Source of the DNA: Methylovirgula sp.
GTDB taxonomy: Bacteria > Pseudomonadota > Alphaproteobacteria > Rhizobiales > Beijerinckiaceae
Reading direction: 5' to 3'
NCBI GenBank assembly: GCA_030040215.1
Contig: JASHUD010000061.1
Coordinates: 1 to 9,081, forward strand
DNA length: 9,081 nucleotides
The position numbers and the translations under genes were made by a program. Below, piece after piece: positions 1 to 6,141 of the stretch; position 1 is the first letter of the stretch, and each line of letters opens with the position of its first letter. Below the pieces are notes generated by a model. The model saw only the letters and a list, made by a program, of their open reading frames with translations. It searched no databases and was not told the origin of the DNA.

Positions 1-1472
1 TGCTCCTCTCCTACGTGCTCGACGCCGGTCTCACCGACCACGGCATGGACGTGCTCAGCGAGAAGCACCTTCACCATAAGCCGCTCGCCTTCGGCGAGGT
101 GGCGGGTTCGGGTCGCACGTTCATCGGTTTCGCGCGCGTGGCGATCGACAAAGCGACGGAATATTCGGCCGAAGACGCCGACGTGACTTTGCGCCTGTGG
201 AACGTGTTGAAGCCCCGCCTGCCGGCCGAGCACATGACCAATGTCTATGAGACGCTCGAGCGGCCGATGATCGAGACCTTGGCACGCATGGAGGCGCGCG
301 GCATCTCCATCGACCGCGCCATTCTCTCGCGGCTGTCTGGCGAATTCGCGCAAGACATGGCGCGGCTCGAAGCGGAGATCTACGGGCTTGCCGGCGAAAC
401 GTTCAACCTTGGGTCGACCAAGCAGTTGAGCGACATCCTGTTTGGCAAGATGGGCCTGCCTGGCGCGAGAAAGACCGCGACGGGCGCTTGGTCGACGGCG
501 GCCGGCGTGCTCGAAGACCTTGCCGAAGAGGGCAACGAATTCGCCGCGCGCATTCTCGATTGGCGGCAGCTCGCCAAGCTCAAATCGACCTACACCGATG
601 CGCTGCCGAATTACGTCAATCCGCGGACGCATCGCGTCCATACGTCGTATGCGCTCGCCGCGACGACCACGGGACGGCTTGCGTCTTCAGAACCCAATCT
701 CCAGAACATTCCGATCCGCACCGAGGCCGGACGCAAGATCCGCCGCGCCTTCGTCGCGAGCCCGGGCCACAAGCTCGTCTCGGCGGATTATTCGCAGATC
801 GAGCTGCGACTTCTCGCCCATATCGCCGACATTCCGCAGTTACGCAAAGCGTTTGCCGACGGCCACGACATTCATGCGATGACCGCTTCGGAAATGTTCG
901 GCGTGCCGGTCGAGGGCATGCCGCCCGAAGTGCGCCGCCGTGCCAAGGCGATCAATTTCGGCATCGTCTATGGCATCTCCGCCTTTGGCCTCGCCAATCA
1001 GCTCGGCATTCCGCGCGACGAGGCGGGCGCCTACATCCGCCAATATTTCGAGCGCTTCCCGGGCATCCGCGCCTACATGGACGCGACGAAAAGGATTGCC
1101 CGCGAGCGCGGCTACGTGAAGACGATCTTCGGCCGCAAGTGCCATTATCCACGCATCAACGCTTCGAACCCCTCGGAGCGCGCCTTCAACGAGCGCGCCG
1201 CGATCAACGCACCGATCCAGGGCTCCGCCGCCGACATCATCCGCCGCGCCATGGCGCGCGTGGACGCGGCGATCGAGAAGGCCGGGTTGAAGGCGCAAAT
1301 GCTGCTGCAAGTGCATGACGAGTTGGTCTTCGAAGTGCCGGACGAGGAAGTGGAGGCGACCATTCCGCTCGTCCGTGCCCTAATGATCGATGCGCCGCAT
1401 CCGGCGGTAGAGCTCAGCGTGCCGCTGCAGGTTGATTCCAAGGCGGCGCAGAATTGGGACGAGGCGCATTGA
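1..1472 (+). CDS. polA: DNA polymerase I, C-terminal part (5' end outside window)
   Basis: Family A DNA polymerase used in repair and Okazaki-fragment processing. The reading frame is open from the left edge (first full codon at base 3), so the start, the 5'-nuclease domain and most of the 3'-5' exonuclease domain are missing; the GTG at 15 is internal. The end of the exonuclease domain is visible: the Exo III-type Tyr-x3-Asp lies in EYSAEDADVTLRLW (about 159-200), so proofreading may be intact. The polymerase domain is complete: TTTGRL and LQNIPIRTEAGRKIRRAF (about 669-755), motif A DYSQIELR (786-809) with the catalytic Asp, the O-helix RRxxKAINFGxxYG (about 930-974), and motif C VHDE (1311-1322) with the second catalytic Asp. 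It ends in TGA just before a transporter gene on the same strand. Assignment is secure; only the N-terminal domains cannot be judged. Confidence 0.97.
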   Translation, partial: LLSYVLDAGLTDHGMDVLSEKHLHHKPLAFGEVAGSGRTFIGFARVAIDKATEYSAEDADVTLRLWNVLKPRLPAEHMTNVYETLERPMIETLARMEARGISIDRAILSRLSGEFAQDMARLEAEIYGLAGETFNLGSTKQLSDILFGKMGLPGARKTATGAWSTAAGVLEDLAEEGNEFAARILDWRQLAKLKSTYTDALPNYVNPRTHRVHTSYALAATTTGRLASSEPNLQNIPIRTEAGRKIRRAFVASPGHKLVSADYSQIELRLLAHIADIPQLRKAFADGHDIHAMTASEMFGVPVEGMPPEVRRRAKAINFGIVYGISAFGLANQLGIPRDEAGAYIRQYFERFPGIRAYMDATKRIARERGYVKTIFGRKCHYPRINASNPSERAFNERAAINAPIQGSAADIIRRAMARVDAAIEKAGLKAQMLLQVHDELVFEVPDEEVEATIPLVRALMIDAPHPAVELSVPLQVDSKAAQNWDEAH

Positions 1473-1498
1473 GCGCCGGAATTCTCAATGGTGCCGAG

Positions 1499-2821
1499 AT
1501 GCCGCTCTGGTTGGCGTTGCCTTTCCCCGGTCTCTTGCTCTCAATCGCGCTCGGGCCGATCTTCGCCACGCGCCTCTGGCATGTGCATTACGGCAAGGCG
1601 GCCGCTTTCTGGGCGGCATTGGCGCTGATCCTGCTCGCCGCGCACGAGGGGTTTGCGCCGGCGTCGCGGGCCTTCGCGCATAGCATGCTCACGGATTACC
1701 TGCCGTTCATCCTCATGCTTTTCGCATTTTATACGACGGCGGGCGGTGTCGTCGTCTCGGATTTGGACCGCGCAACGCCGCTCACCAACACCGGCCTCAT
1801 CGCCGCAGGCGCGCTCGCCGCGAGCCTCATCGGCACGATCGGCGCCTCGATGATTCTGGTGCGGCCGTTGCTGCAGGCCAATGCCGGGCGCCAGCACCAA
1901 GTCCACGTGATGATCTTCGTCATTTTCCTCGTCTCGAATGTCGGCGGCATACTCAGTCCACTCGGCAACCCGCCGCTCTTTTTCGGCTTCCTGCGCGGCG
2001 TCGAATTCTTCTGGCCCCTGCAAAACCTTTGGCCGCATATGCTGCTGAGTTCAGCGGTGCTTCTCCTCGTCTTTTTTCTCATCGACGCTCACTTCTTCCG
2101 GCAGGAAAAAAGTGCCATGGGCCAAGGCGAGACGCGACTTCAAATCAGGGGACTTAAAAATCTCGCGCTGGTACTTGCGACCGCTGCGGCCATTCTGATG
2201 AGCGCGCTGTGGAACCCACGGATCACGATCGATGTACTCGGCACCCGCCTCGAATTGCAGGATGTCGTGCGTGACGTTGCGATGCTGGCGATCGGTCTCA
2301 TCTCGCTCGCGGTGACGCCGCGCGAGGACCGCGAAGCAAATCATTTCAATTGGGGCCCGCTTGAGGAAGTCGCCAAGCTCTTCGCCGCGATCTTCGTCTG
2401 CATCATCCCGGTGCTGGCGATGCTGGCGGCGAACGCGCACGGTCCGTTTCAGCCGGTCATCGCGCTTCTTCAACGCTCCGACGGGTCGCCGAACGACGCC
2501 GCCTATTTCTGGGCGACCGGCCTGCTATCTTCGGTGCTCGACAACGCGCCGACCTATCTTGTCTTCTTCGGTCTCGCCGGCGGCGATGCCGCGAAACTGA
2601 TGGGACCGCTTGCCGGCACGCTCGCCGCGATCTCGGTCGGCGCGGTATGCATGGGCGCGCTGACCTACATCGGCAACGCGCCGAATTTCATGATCTATGC
2701 GCTGGCGCGGCGCGCCCGCGTGCCGATGCCCGGCTTCTTCGGCTATATGGCCTGGTCCGGCGCGATCTTGCTGCCGGTGTTCGTTCTGGTGACGCTGGTG
2801 TTTTTCTCCCTCTCCCCATGA
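1499..2821 (+). CDS. Putative sodium:proton antiporter / citrate-type transporter (ion transporter superfamily)
   Basis: A very hydrophobic inner-membrane protein of 440 residues with about ten or more membrane spans. Two matching signature loops mark the internal repeats of the ion transporter superfamily (NhaD, ArsB, CitMHS-like): SNVGGILSPLGNPPL (residues 146-160) in the first half, and VLDNAPTY (347-353) plus GALTYIGNAPNF (386-397) in the second. From memory it most resembles the group annotated as sodium:proton antiporter or putative citrate transporter (CitMHS_2). The motifs cannot tell the substrate, so Na+/H+ exchange is inference. I chose ATG 1499, which leads straight into the first hydrophobic segment. 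An alternative TTG at 1469 overlaps the polA stop as TTGA, has GAGG four bases upstream, and would add ten residues. Short spacing suggests co-transcription or coupling with polA. The stop codon lies inside a terminator-like inverted repeat. Confidence 0.85.
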   Translation: MPLWLALPFPGLLLSIALGPIFATRLWHVHYGKAAAFWAALALILLAAHEGFAPASRAFAHSMLTDYLPFILMLFAFYTTAGGVVVSDLDRATPLTNTGLIAAGALAASLIGTIGASMILVRPLLQANAGRQHQVHVMIFVIFLVSNVGGILSPLGNPPLFFGFLRGVEFFWPLQNLWPHMLLSSAVLLLVFFLIDAHFFRQEKSAMGQGETRLQIRGLKNLALVLATAAAILMSALWNPRITIDVLGTRLELQDVVRDVAMLAIGLISLAVTPREDREANHFNWGPLEEVAKLFAAIFVCIIPVLAMLAANAHGPFQPVIALLQRSDGSPNDAAYFWATGLLSSVLDNAPTYLVFFGLAGGDAAKLMGPLAGTLAAISVGAVCMGALTYIGNAPNFMIYALARRARVPMPGFFGYMAWSGAILLPVFVLVTLVFFSLSP

Positions 2822-2843
2822 GCAAAGCGAATGGGGAGAGGGA
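2807..2843. terminator. Perfect 13-bp inverted repeat between convergent genes (putative terminator / dispersed palindrome)
   Basis: TCCCTCTCCCCAT (2807-2819) and ATGGGGAGAGGGA (2831-2843) are exact reverse complements around an 11-base loop. The element overlaps the transporter stop codon (TGA 2819-2821) and ends one base before the yciB stop (2845-2847), so nearly the whole junction is this hairpin. The plus-strand transcript continues AATTATT, a poor U-tract, and the minus-strand transcript continues GAAAAA, with no U-tract. Terminator function, in one or both directions, is therefore inferred from the stem and position. The CCCTCTCCCC/GGGGAGAGGG arms look like palindromes I associate with many intergenic spaces in Hyphomicrobiales genomes. 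Confidence 0.7.
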
Positions 2844-2844
2844 A

Positions 2845-3486
2845 TTATTCCGCGCCTTCTTCTTTCAGCTCATGGCGCAGCATCAGCGGTACTTGCGAGA
2901 TGGTGAAGAGAAAGATGATGATCACCGTGCCGGGGAATTTGAAGGCGACCCAGACGTTGGTCGATTGCGTGCGCCAAACGATCTCGTTGGCAAGCGCCAG
3001 GGCAAAGAAAAAGATCCCCCAGCGCAACGTAAGAATCCGCCAGCCGCGCTCGGTCAACGACATCGCATTGTCGAGAATGATCGGCAGCAGCGGCTTGTCG
3101 AAAATCAGCCCGCCGAACAGTGCGATGGCGAATGCGCAATAGAGAATCGTCGGCTTCATCTTGATGAAACGCGGATCCCTGAAATAGATCGTCAGCGCGC
3201 CGAAGATGACGACCAGCACGGCGGTGATCAGCGGCATGATCGGCAGGCGCCTGGTACGCAGATAAGAAACACCGAGCGCGATGATGACAGCCGCGATCAG
3301 AACGGCGGTTGCCGTAAAGAGGCCGGCGTTCGGCCCCACCAACAGATTCGCAGGCAGCACGCGCTGCGCGAACGGGGCGAACAACTTCGGTCGCGCGTTG
3401 GCGAAGAAGAAGAGGATGAGCGGCCCAAGTTCGAGCGTAAGTTTCAACCAAGGCGCCGGCGGCGCCGCGCCGTCATGATCCTTCAT
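2845..3486 (-). CDS. yciB: Septation protein A family inner membrane protein (YciB/IspZ)
   Basis: A 213-residue inner-membrane protein of the YciB (IspZ, intracellular septation A) family, linked in enterobacteria to envelope synthesis and division-machinery interactions. Family signatures are visible: LELGPLILFFFAN (18-30), LTIYFRDPRFIKMKPTI (98-114), LTLRWGIFFFALALANEIVWR (152-172), then a W-x-x-FKFPGT segment and a final SQVPLMLRH. About five membrane spans are expected and hydropathy agrees. Three ATGs occur in a row (3492, 3489, 3486). I chose the third because GAAGG then lies six bases upstream; the first would leave no spacing. It follows ftsY on the same strand with a 64-bp gap, matching a recurrent alphaproteobacterial ftsY-yciB pairing and suggesting one operon. 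The 3' end faces the transporter gene across a hairpin. Confidence 0.93.
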   Translation of the reverse strand: MKDHDGAAPPAPWLKLTLELGPLILFFFANARPKLFAPFAQRVLPANLLVGPNAGLFTATAVLIAAVIIALGVSYLRTRRLPIMPLITAVLVVIFGALTIYFRDPRFIKMKPTILYCAFAIALFGGLIFDKPLLPIILDNAMSLTERGWRILTLRWGIFFFALALANEIVWRTQSTNVWVAFKFPGTVIIIFLFTISQVPLMLRHELKEEGAE

Positions 3487-3550
3487 CATCATCCTTCGTC
3501 GTCGCGTGTCGCGGCACTTCCTGCCCGAAGGCGAGGCAAGGCGCAAGCAC

Positions 3551-4537
3551 TCATTCTTCAAGCCCGGCGATGGCCCGCGCGAAGTCGTGCGCCGAGAACG
3601 GTTCCAAATCTTCGGCGCTTTCCCCGACGCCGATGAAATGAATCGGCAGCTTAAATTTTTCGGCGACGGCGACAAGGATTCCGCCGCGCGCGGTACCGTC
3701 GAGCTTGGTCATGACGAGCCCCGTTACACCGGCGATGCGGCCGAAAAGCTCGACCTGGGCGAGCGCATTCTGGCCGACCGTCGCGTCGAGCACGAGGAGT
3801 ACCGCGTGCGGCGCCTCGGGATCGACTTTCTTCATGACGCGGATGATCTTCTCGAGTTCGGCCATCAGCTCGGTGCGATTCTGCAGCCGGCCGGCGGTGT
3901 CCATGATGAGAATGCCGGTGTCGTTCTCGCGCGCCGCCTTCAGCGCGTCGTAGGCGAGGCCGGCCGCGTCGCCGCCTTGCTCGCGCGCGAAGACCGTCGC
4001 GCCGAAGCGCGCGCCCCAGACCTGCAATTGCTCGATGGCCGCGGCGCGAAACGTATCGCCGGCGACGAGCGCGACGCGCCGCCCGTCCTGCCCGAATTTC
4101 GCAGCAAGCTTGCCGATGGTCGTGGTCTTGCCCGACCCATTGACGCCGACGACGAGAATGACGAATGGGCGAGCATCGATCTCAAGAGGCTTAGCGACCG
4201 GATCGAGCACGCGTTCGATCTCGGCTGCAAGAACGGCCTTCACCTCTTCGACACCGACATCCTTTTCATAACGTCCGCGTCCGACTTCCTCTGCAATTCT
4301 CGTCGCGGCGGCGATGCCGAGATCGGCGCGAATAAGCGCGTCTTCAAGATCCTGCAGCGTCGAACGATCGAGTTTGCGCTTGGCGAGAACGTCGACGATG
4401 CTCGATCCGATCGCTTGCGAAGAGCGCGACAGGCCCTTGCTTAGGCGATTCCACCAGCGGGGTTCGGCGGCCGGTGCGCTTTCTTCCTTGCGTCCCAGGA
4501 ACCGCCTGAGAAATGGTGCGTCTTTCGAATCCGCCAA
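3551..4537 (-). CDS. ftsY: Signal recognition particle receptor FtsY
   Basis: SRP-type GTPase that docks ribosome-SRP complexes at the membrane for co-translational insertion. All GTPase signatures are present (numbered from TTG 4537, 328 residues): G1 GVNGSGKTT (131-139), DTFRAAA (161-167), G3 DTAGR (213-217), G4 TKLD (277-280) and the closing loop GVGESAEDLEPF (303-314). A helical N domain covers roughly 30-115. The acidic, variable A domain is very short here (about 25 residues). No ATG occurs before the GTPase core, so initiation is non-ATG. TTG at 4535-4537 is preferred because AAGGA (4546-4550) sits eight bases upstream; TTG at 4556-4558 lacks a comparable site. It lies 64 bp upstream of yciB and 93 bp downstream of the zinc-ribbon gene on the same strand. 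The second of those gaps has a promoter-like sequence. Confidence 0.97.
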   Translation of the reverse strand: MADSKDAPFLRRFLGRKEESAPAAEPRWWNRLSKGLSRSSQAIGSSIVDVLAKRKLDRSTLQDLEDALIRADLGIAAATRIAEEVGRGRYEKDVGVEEVKAVLAAEIERVLDPVAKPLEIDARPFVILVVGVNGSGKTTTIGKLAAKFGQDGRRVALVAGDTFRAAAIEQLQVWGARFGATVFAREQGGDAAGLAYDALKAARENDTGILIMDTAGRLQNRTELMAELEKIIRVMKKVDPEAPHAVLLVLDATVGQNALAQVELFGRIAGVTGLVMTKLDGTARGGILVAVAEKFKLPIHFIGVGESAEDLEPFSAHDFARAIAGLEE

Positions 4538-4563
4538 TGTTCCGATCCTTGCGCGCAATACGC

Positions 4564-4593
4564 CCTATATGGGCGCCGATCGTTCGCGCGCAA
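4564..4593 (-). promoter_or_regulatory. Candidate promoter of ftsY
   Basis: On the minus strand TTGCGC (4593-4588) is followed after 18 bases by TATAGG (4569-4564), a plausible sigma70-type -35/-10 pair with about four of six matches in each box. The predicted start of transcription would fall about 20-25 bases before the favoured ftsY TTG codon. The -10 hexamer lies within a 5-bp dyad (CGCCC/GGGCG, 4561-4575). Read from sequence only; one of the weaker calls here. Confidence 0.3.
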
Positions 4594-4630
4594 TCAGGAA
4601 ATGCAGAGCTTTTTCAAGCGAAGCGCGGAC

Positions 4631-5308
4631 TCATCGCGCGGCGAAGGTTTGCAGCTGCGGTGTCGCAAACCGCGCCAAAACGTCGTAACTTCCAGCCGGC
4701 GGATCGGCAAGCTGCGCCCGAAACGCGATCGTTTCGCCGGCTGCAAGCCGGCGCCTCTGCGAGGTCGCCGTCCAACTATAAAGGATGTGGCCGCTTGGAT
4801 CGCGGATCGAGAGTTCGATCGGCGGGACCGCGGTAGCGCTCGAGCGTATATTGGCGATCTTGCCCTCGATGCCGAGAACGGCTTCGGAGCCGTCGCGCGT
4901 CGACGCCGTGTGGAGATCGCGCAGCTCCAGGCCGCGCAGGTTGACGGGAAGACCGAGCGCCGCATAGACGGTGCTGGTCGGCGGCCAGAGCCGCACGATC
5001 TCGGCGCGAAGACCGAGGAGCGCCATGCCGGAGGCGAGCAGCGCGGCGCCGGCGCAGAGTTCTTTCAGGGCCGAGCGAGGCCGCGAAACCGGGGCCGGCG
5101 TGACGACCTGTTTCTTGCGCGGCCTGACATCGTTGGCGGGAATTTCGAGCGGTGTCGGGATCAACGGCTTGGGCCGGCCCTCCGTCCCTTCCGCCGCGAC
5201 GAACCAGACCGCGTCGCAGCGCGGACAAGCAACGCGCCGCCCTTGGGGGCCGAGCGCGGCCTTAACAATGTGATAGGATTTGGCGCAGCCGGGGCAATCG
5301 ATCTGCAT
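4631..5308 (-). CDS. Zinc-ribbon (MJ0042-type) membrane-anchored protein with DUF3426-like domain
   Basis: A 225-residue protein of unknown function. The N-terminus is a small zinc ribbon with CPGC (5-8) and CPRC (28-31), giving four cysteines for one zinc ion, in the pattern of the MJ0042/zinc_ribbon_5 families. A Pro- and Lys/Arg-rich linker follows (about 45-82), then one hydrophobic segment (about 84-102) and a C-terminal domain of about 120 residues that looks like DUF3426, with beta-rich text such as PPIELSIRDPSGHILYSW. The layout suggests a cytoplasmic zinc ribbon, a single membrane pass and a periplasmic domain; that topology is inferred. The start is ATG 5306-5308, directly before the ribbon, with GAGGAG and CAGG upstream. 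Genes of this type commonly sit divergently beside ftsEX in alphaproteobacteria, as here, hinting at an envelope or division role. No function should be transferred beyond that. Confidence 0.85.
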   Translation of the reverse strand: MQIDCPGCAKSYHIVKAALGPQGRRVACPRCDAVWFVAAEGTEGRPKPLIPTPLEIPANDVRPRKKQVVTPAPVSRPRSALKELCAGAALLASGMALLGLRAEIVRLWPPTSTVYAALGLPVNLRGLELRDLHTASTRDGSEAVLGIEGKIANIRSSATAVPPIELSIRDPSGHILYSWTATSQRRRLAAGETIAFRAQLADPPAGSYDVLARFATPQLQTFAAR

Positions 5309-5377
5309 GCCGAGCCTGCTCCTCAAAAAGATGGGACGAGCCGTTGCCACGATGGCCGCGCGCCATGCTCGGCTGCT

Positions 5378-5396
5378 ATGGTTAACGCCCAGTTAA
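5378..5396. promoter_or_regulatory. Putative CtrA binding site (TTAA-N7-TTAA)
   Basis: TTAA (5382-5385), seven bases, then TTAA (5393-5396) match the spacing of the CtrA response-regulator box of alphaproteobacteria exactly. Read on the minus strand the site is TTAACTGGGCGTTAACCAT, so one half is the extended TTAACCAT form with a preceding G. The box is 73 bases from the zinc-ribbon ATG and 75 bases from the ftsE TTG, so it could act on either or both. I saw no second TTAA pair with this spacing elsewhere in the window. CtrA binding is an inference from the motif. Confidence 0.65.
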
Positions 5397-5460
5397 AGAC
5401 GTGATTCGAGGAAGAAGGCAAGTCCGTCCGCGGGCGCGCCGAACGGGCTCGCAGCGAAAG

Positions 5461-5466
5461 GCGAGG
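5461..5466 (+). promoter_or_regulatory. Ribosome-binding site fixing the ftsE TTG start
   Basis: GCGAGG, five bases before TTG 5472-5474 and preceded by AAAG, is the only good Shine-Dalgarno match near the N-terminus of the conserved FtsE reading frame. It supports the TTG codon as the true start. Confidence 0.6.
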
Positions 5467-5471
5467 TTCAT

Positions 5472-6134
5472 TTGGTCCGGTTCGAAAATGTCGGCCTACG
5501 CTACGGAATGGGAGCCGAGATCCTCCGGGATATCAGCTTCGAAATCGAGCCGCACTCGTTCCAATTCCTGACCGGACCTTCGGGCGCCGGCAAAACCACG
5601 TTGTTGCGGCTGATTCTCCTGTCACTCAAGCCGACGCGCGGCCTGATCACGCTTTTCGACGCCGACGCGGCGCATCTCAGCAAAGACATGATCACCGATC
5701 TGCGCCGCCGGATCGGCGTCGTCTTCCAGGATTTCCGCCTGCTCGACCACCTGACGACCTACGAAAACGTCGCGTTGCCGCTGCGCGTGCAGGGGCGTGC
5801 CGAATTCTCCTATCGCGCCGAAGTGGTCGAGCTTTTGCGTTGGGTGGGACTCGGCGATCATATGCACGTGCTGCCGCCGGTTCTTTCCGGCGGTGAAAAG
5901 CAACGCGCCGCGATCGCCCGGGCGCTCATCGTACGGCCCGAGCTTTTGCTTGCCGACGAACCGACCGGCAACGTCGATCCAACGCTGGCGCGGCGGCTGC
6001 TGCGGCTCTTCGCCGAGCTGCATAGGTCGGGAACGGCGGTAGTCATCGCCACGCACGATCTCGCCTTGATGGACCAGTTCGAGTCGGCGCGCCGTCTCGT
6101 GCTGGGCGACAACCGGCTGCACATTTACGAGTAA
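5472..6134 (+). CDS. ftsE: Cell division ATP-binding protein FtsE
   Basis: ATPase subunit of the FtsEX complex, an ABC-transporter-like machine at the division septum that drives FtsX conformational change to control peptidoglycan hydrolases. The 220 residues are family-typical and contain the full nucleotide-binding set: Walker A GPSGAGKT (35-42), Q-loop Gln86 in VVFQDFRLL, signature LSGGEKQR (138-145), Walker B LLLADEPTGNVD (158-169) and switch His195 in ATHD. The start is TTG, supported by GCGAGG five bases upstream and by the conserved opening MVRFENVGLRYG. ftsX begins seven bases after the stop, so the two form an operon. The upstream region carries a CtrA-like box 75 bases before the start, suggesting cell-cycle control. 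Confidence 0.96.
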   Translation: MVRFENVGLRYGMGAEILRDISFEIEPHSFQFLTGPSGAGKTTLLRLILLSLKPTRGLITLFDADAAHLSKDMITDLRRRIGVVFQDFRLLDHLTTYENVALPLRVQGRAEFSYRAEVVELLRWVGLGDHMHVLPPVLSGGEKQRAAIARALIVRPELLLADEPTGNVDPTLARRLLRLFAELHRSGTAVVIATHDLALMDQFESARRLVLGDNRLHIYE

Positions 6135-6141
6135 GACCCGA

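Larger units (their letters stand above)
5309..5471. promoter_or_regulatory. Divergent intergenic region between zinc-ribbon gene and ftsE
   Basis: This 163-bp stretch separates two divergent start codons and must hold promoters for both. It contains the CtrA-type box described separately, a GANTC (CcrM-type methylation) site at 5403-5407 seven bases beyond that box, and ribosome-binding sites at both ends. I could not fix convincing -10 hexamers in either direction. A 7-bp inverted pair GCCGAGC (5309-5315) and GCTCGGC (5367-5373) is present but widely spaced. I see no small gene here. Confidence 0.6.

Noticed and set aside
488..1318. Alternative-frame plus-strand open frame inside polA (276 codons)
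   Set aside because: Arg/Ala/His-rich text with no motif; the polA frame is fully supported by motifs A, B and C.
3487..3550. Possible hairpin in the ftsY-yciB gap
   Set aside because: Only about six pairs with a wobble (CTTGCC with GGCAGG) and no U-tract; too weak to call a terminator, and the genes are probably co-transcribed.
2647..3636. Long plus-strand open frame (329 codons) across the transporter 3' end and yciB
   Set aside because: It lies antisense to yciB, is extremely rich in Arg, Asp, Gln and Glu with no family signature, and crosses the hairpin at 2807-2843. It is a GC-bias shadow.
3506..4444. Plus-strand open frame of 312 codons opposite ftsY
   Set aside because: ftsY on the other strand has every GTPase motif; this frame is low-complexity and charged, typical of antisense to a GC-rich gene.
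4603..4621. AT-rich stretch after the zinc-ribbon gene as a terminator
   Set aside because: GCTT-GAAA-AAGC gives only a four-pair stem without a GC-rich base or U-run.
5331..5396. Tiny open frame of about 21 codons in the ftsE upstream region
   Set aside because: Its stop falls in the CtrA-like box, it has no clear ribosome-binding site and no recognisable sequence; chance is sufficient.
4601..5404. Plus-strand open frame of 267 codons opposite the zinc-ribbon gene
   Set aside because: It runs over the divergent regulatory region and has no recognisable domain, while the opposite strand encodes a coherent zinc ribbon, membrane span and C-terminal domain.
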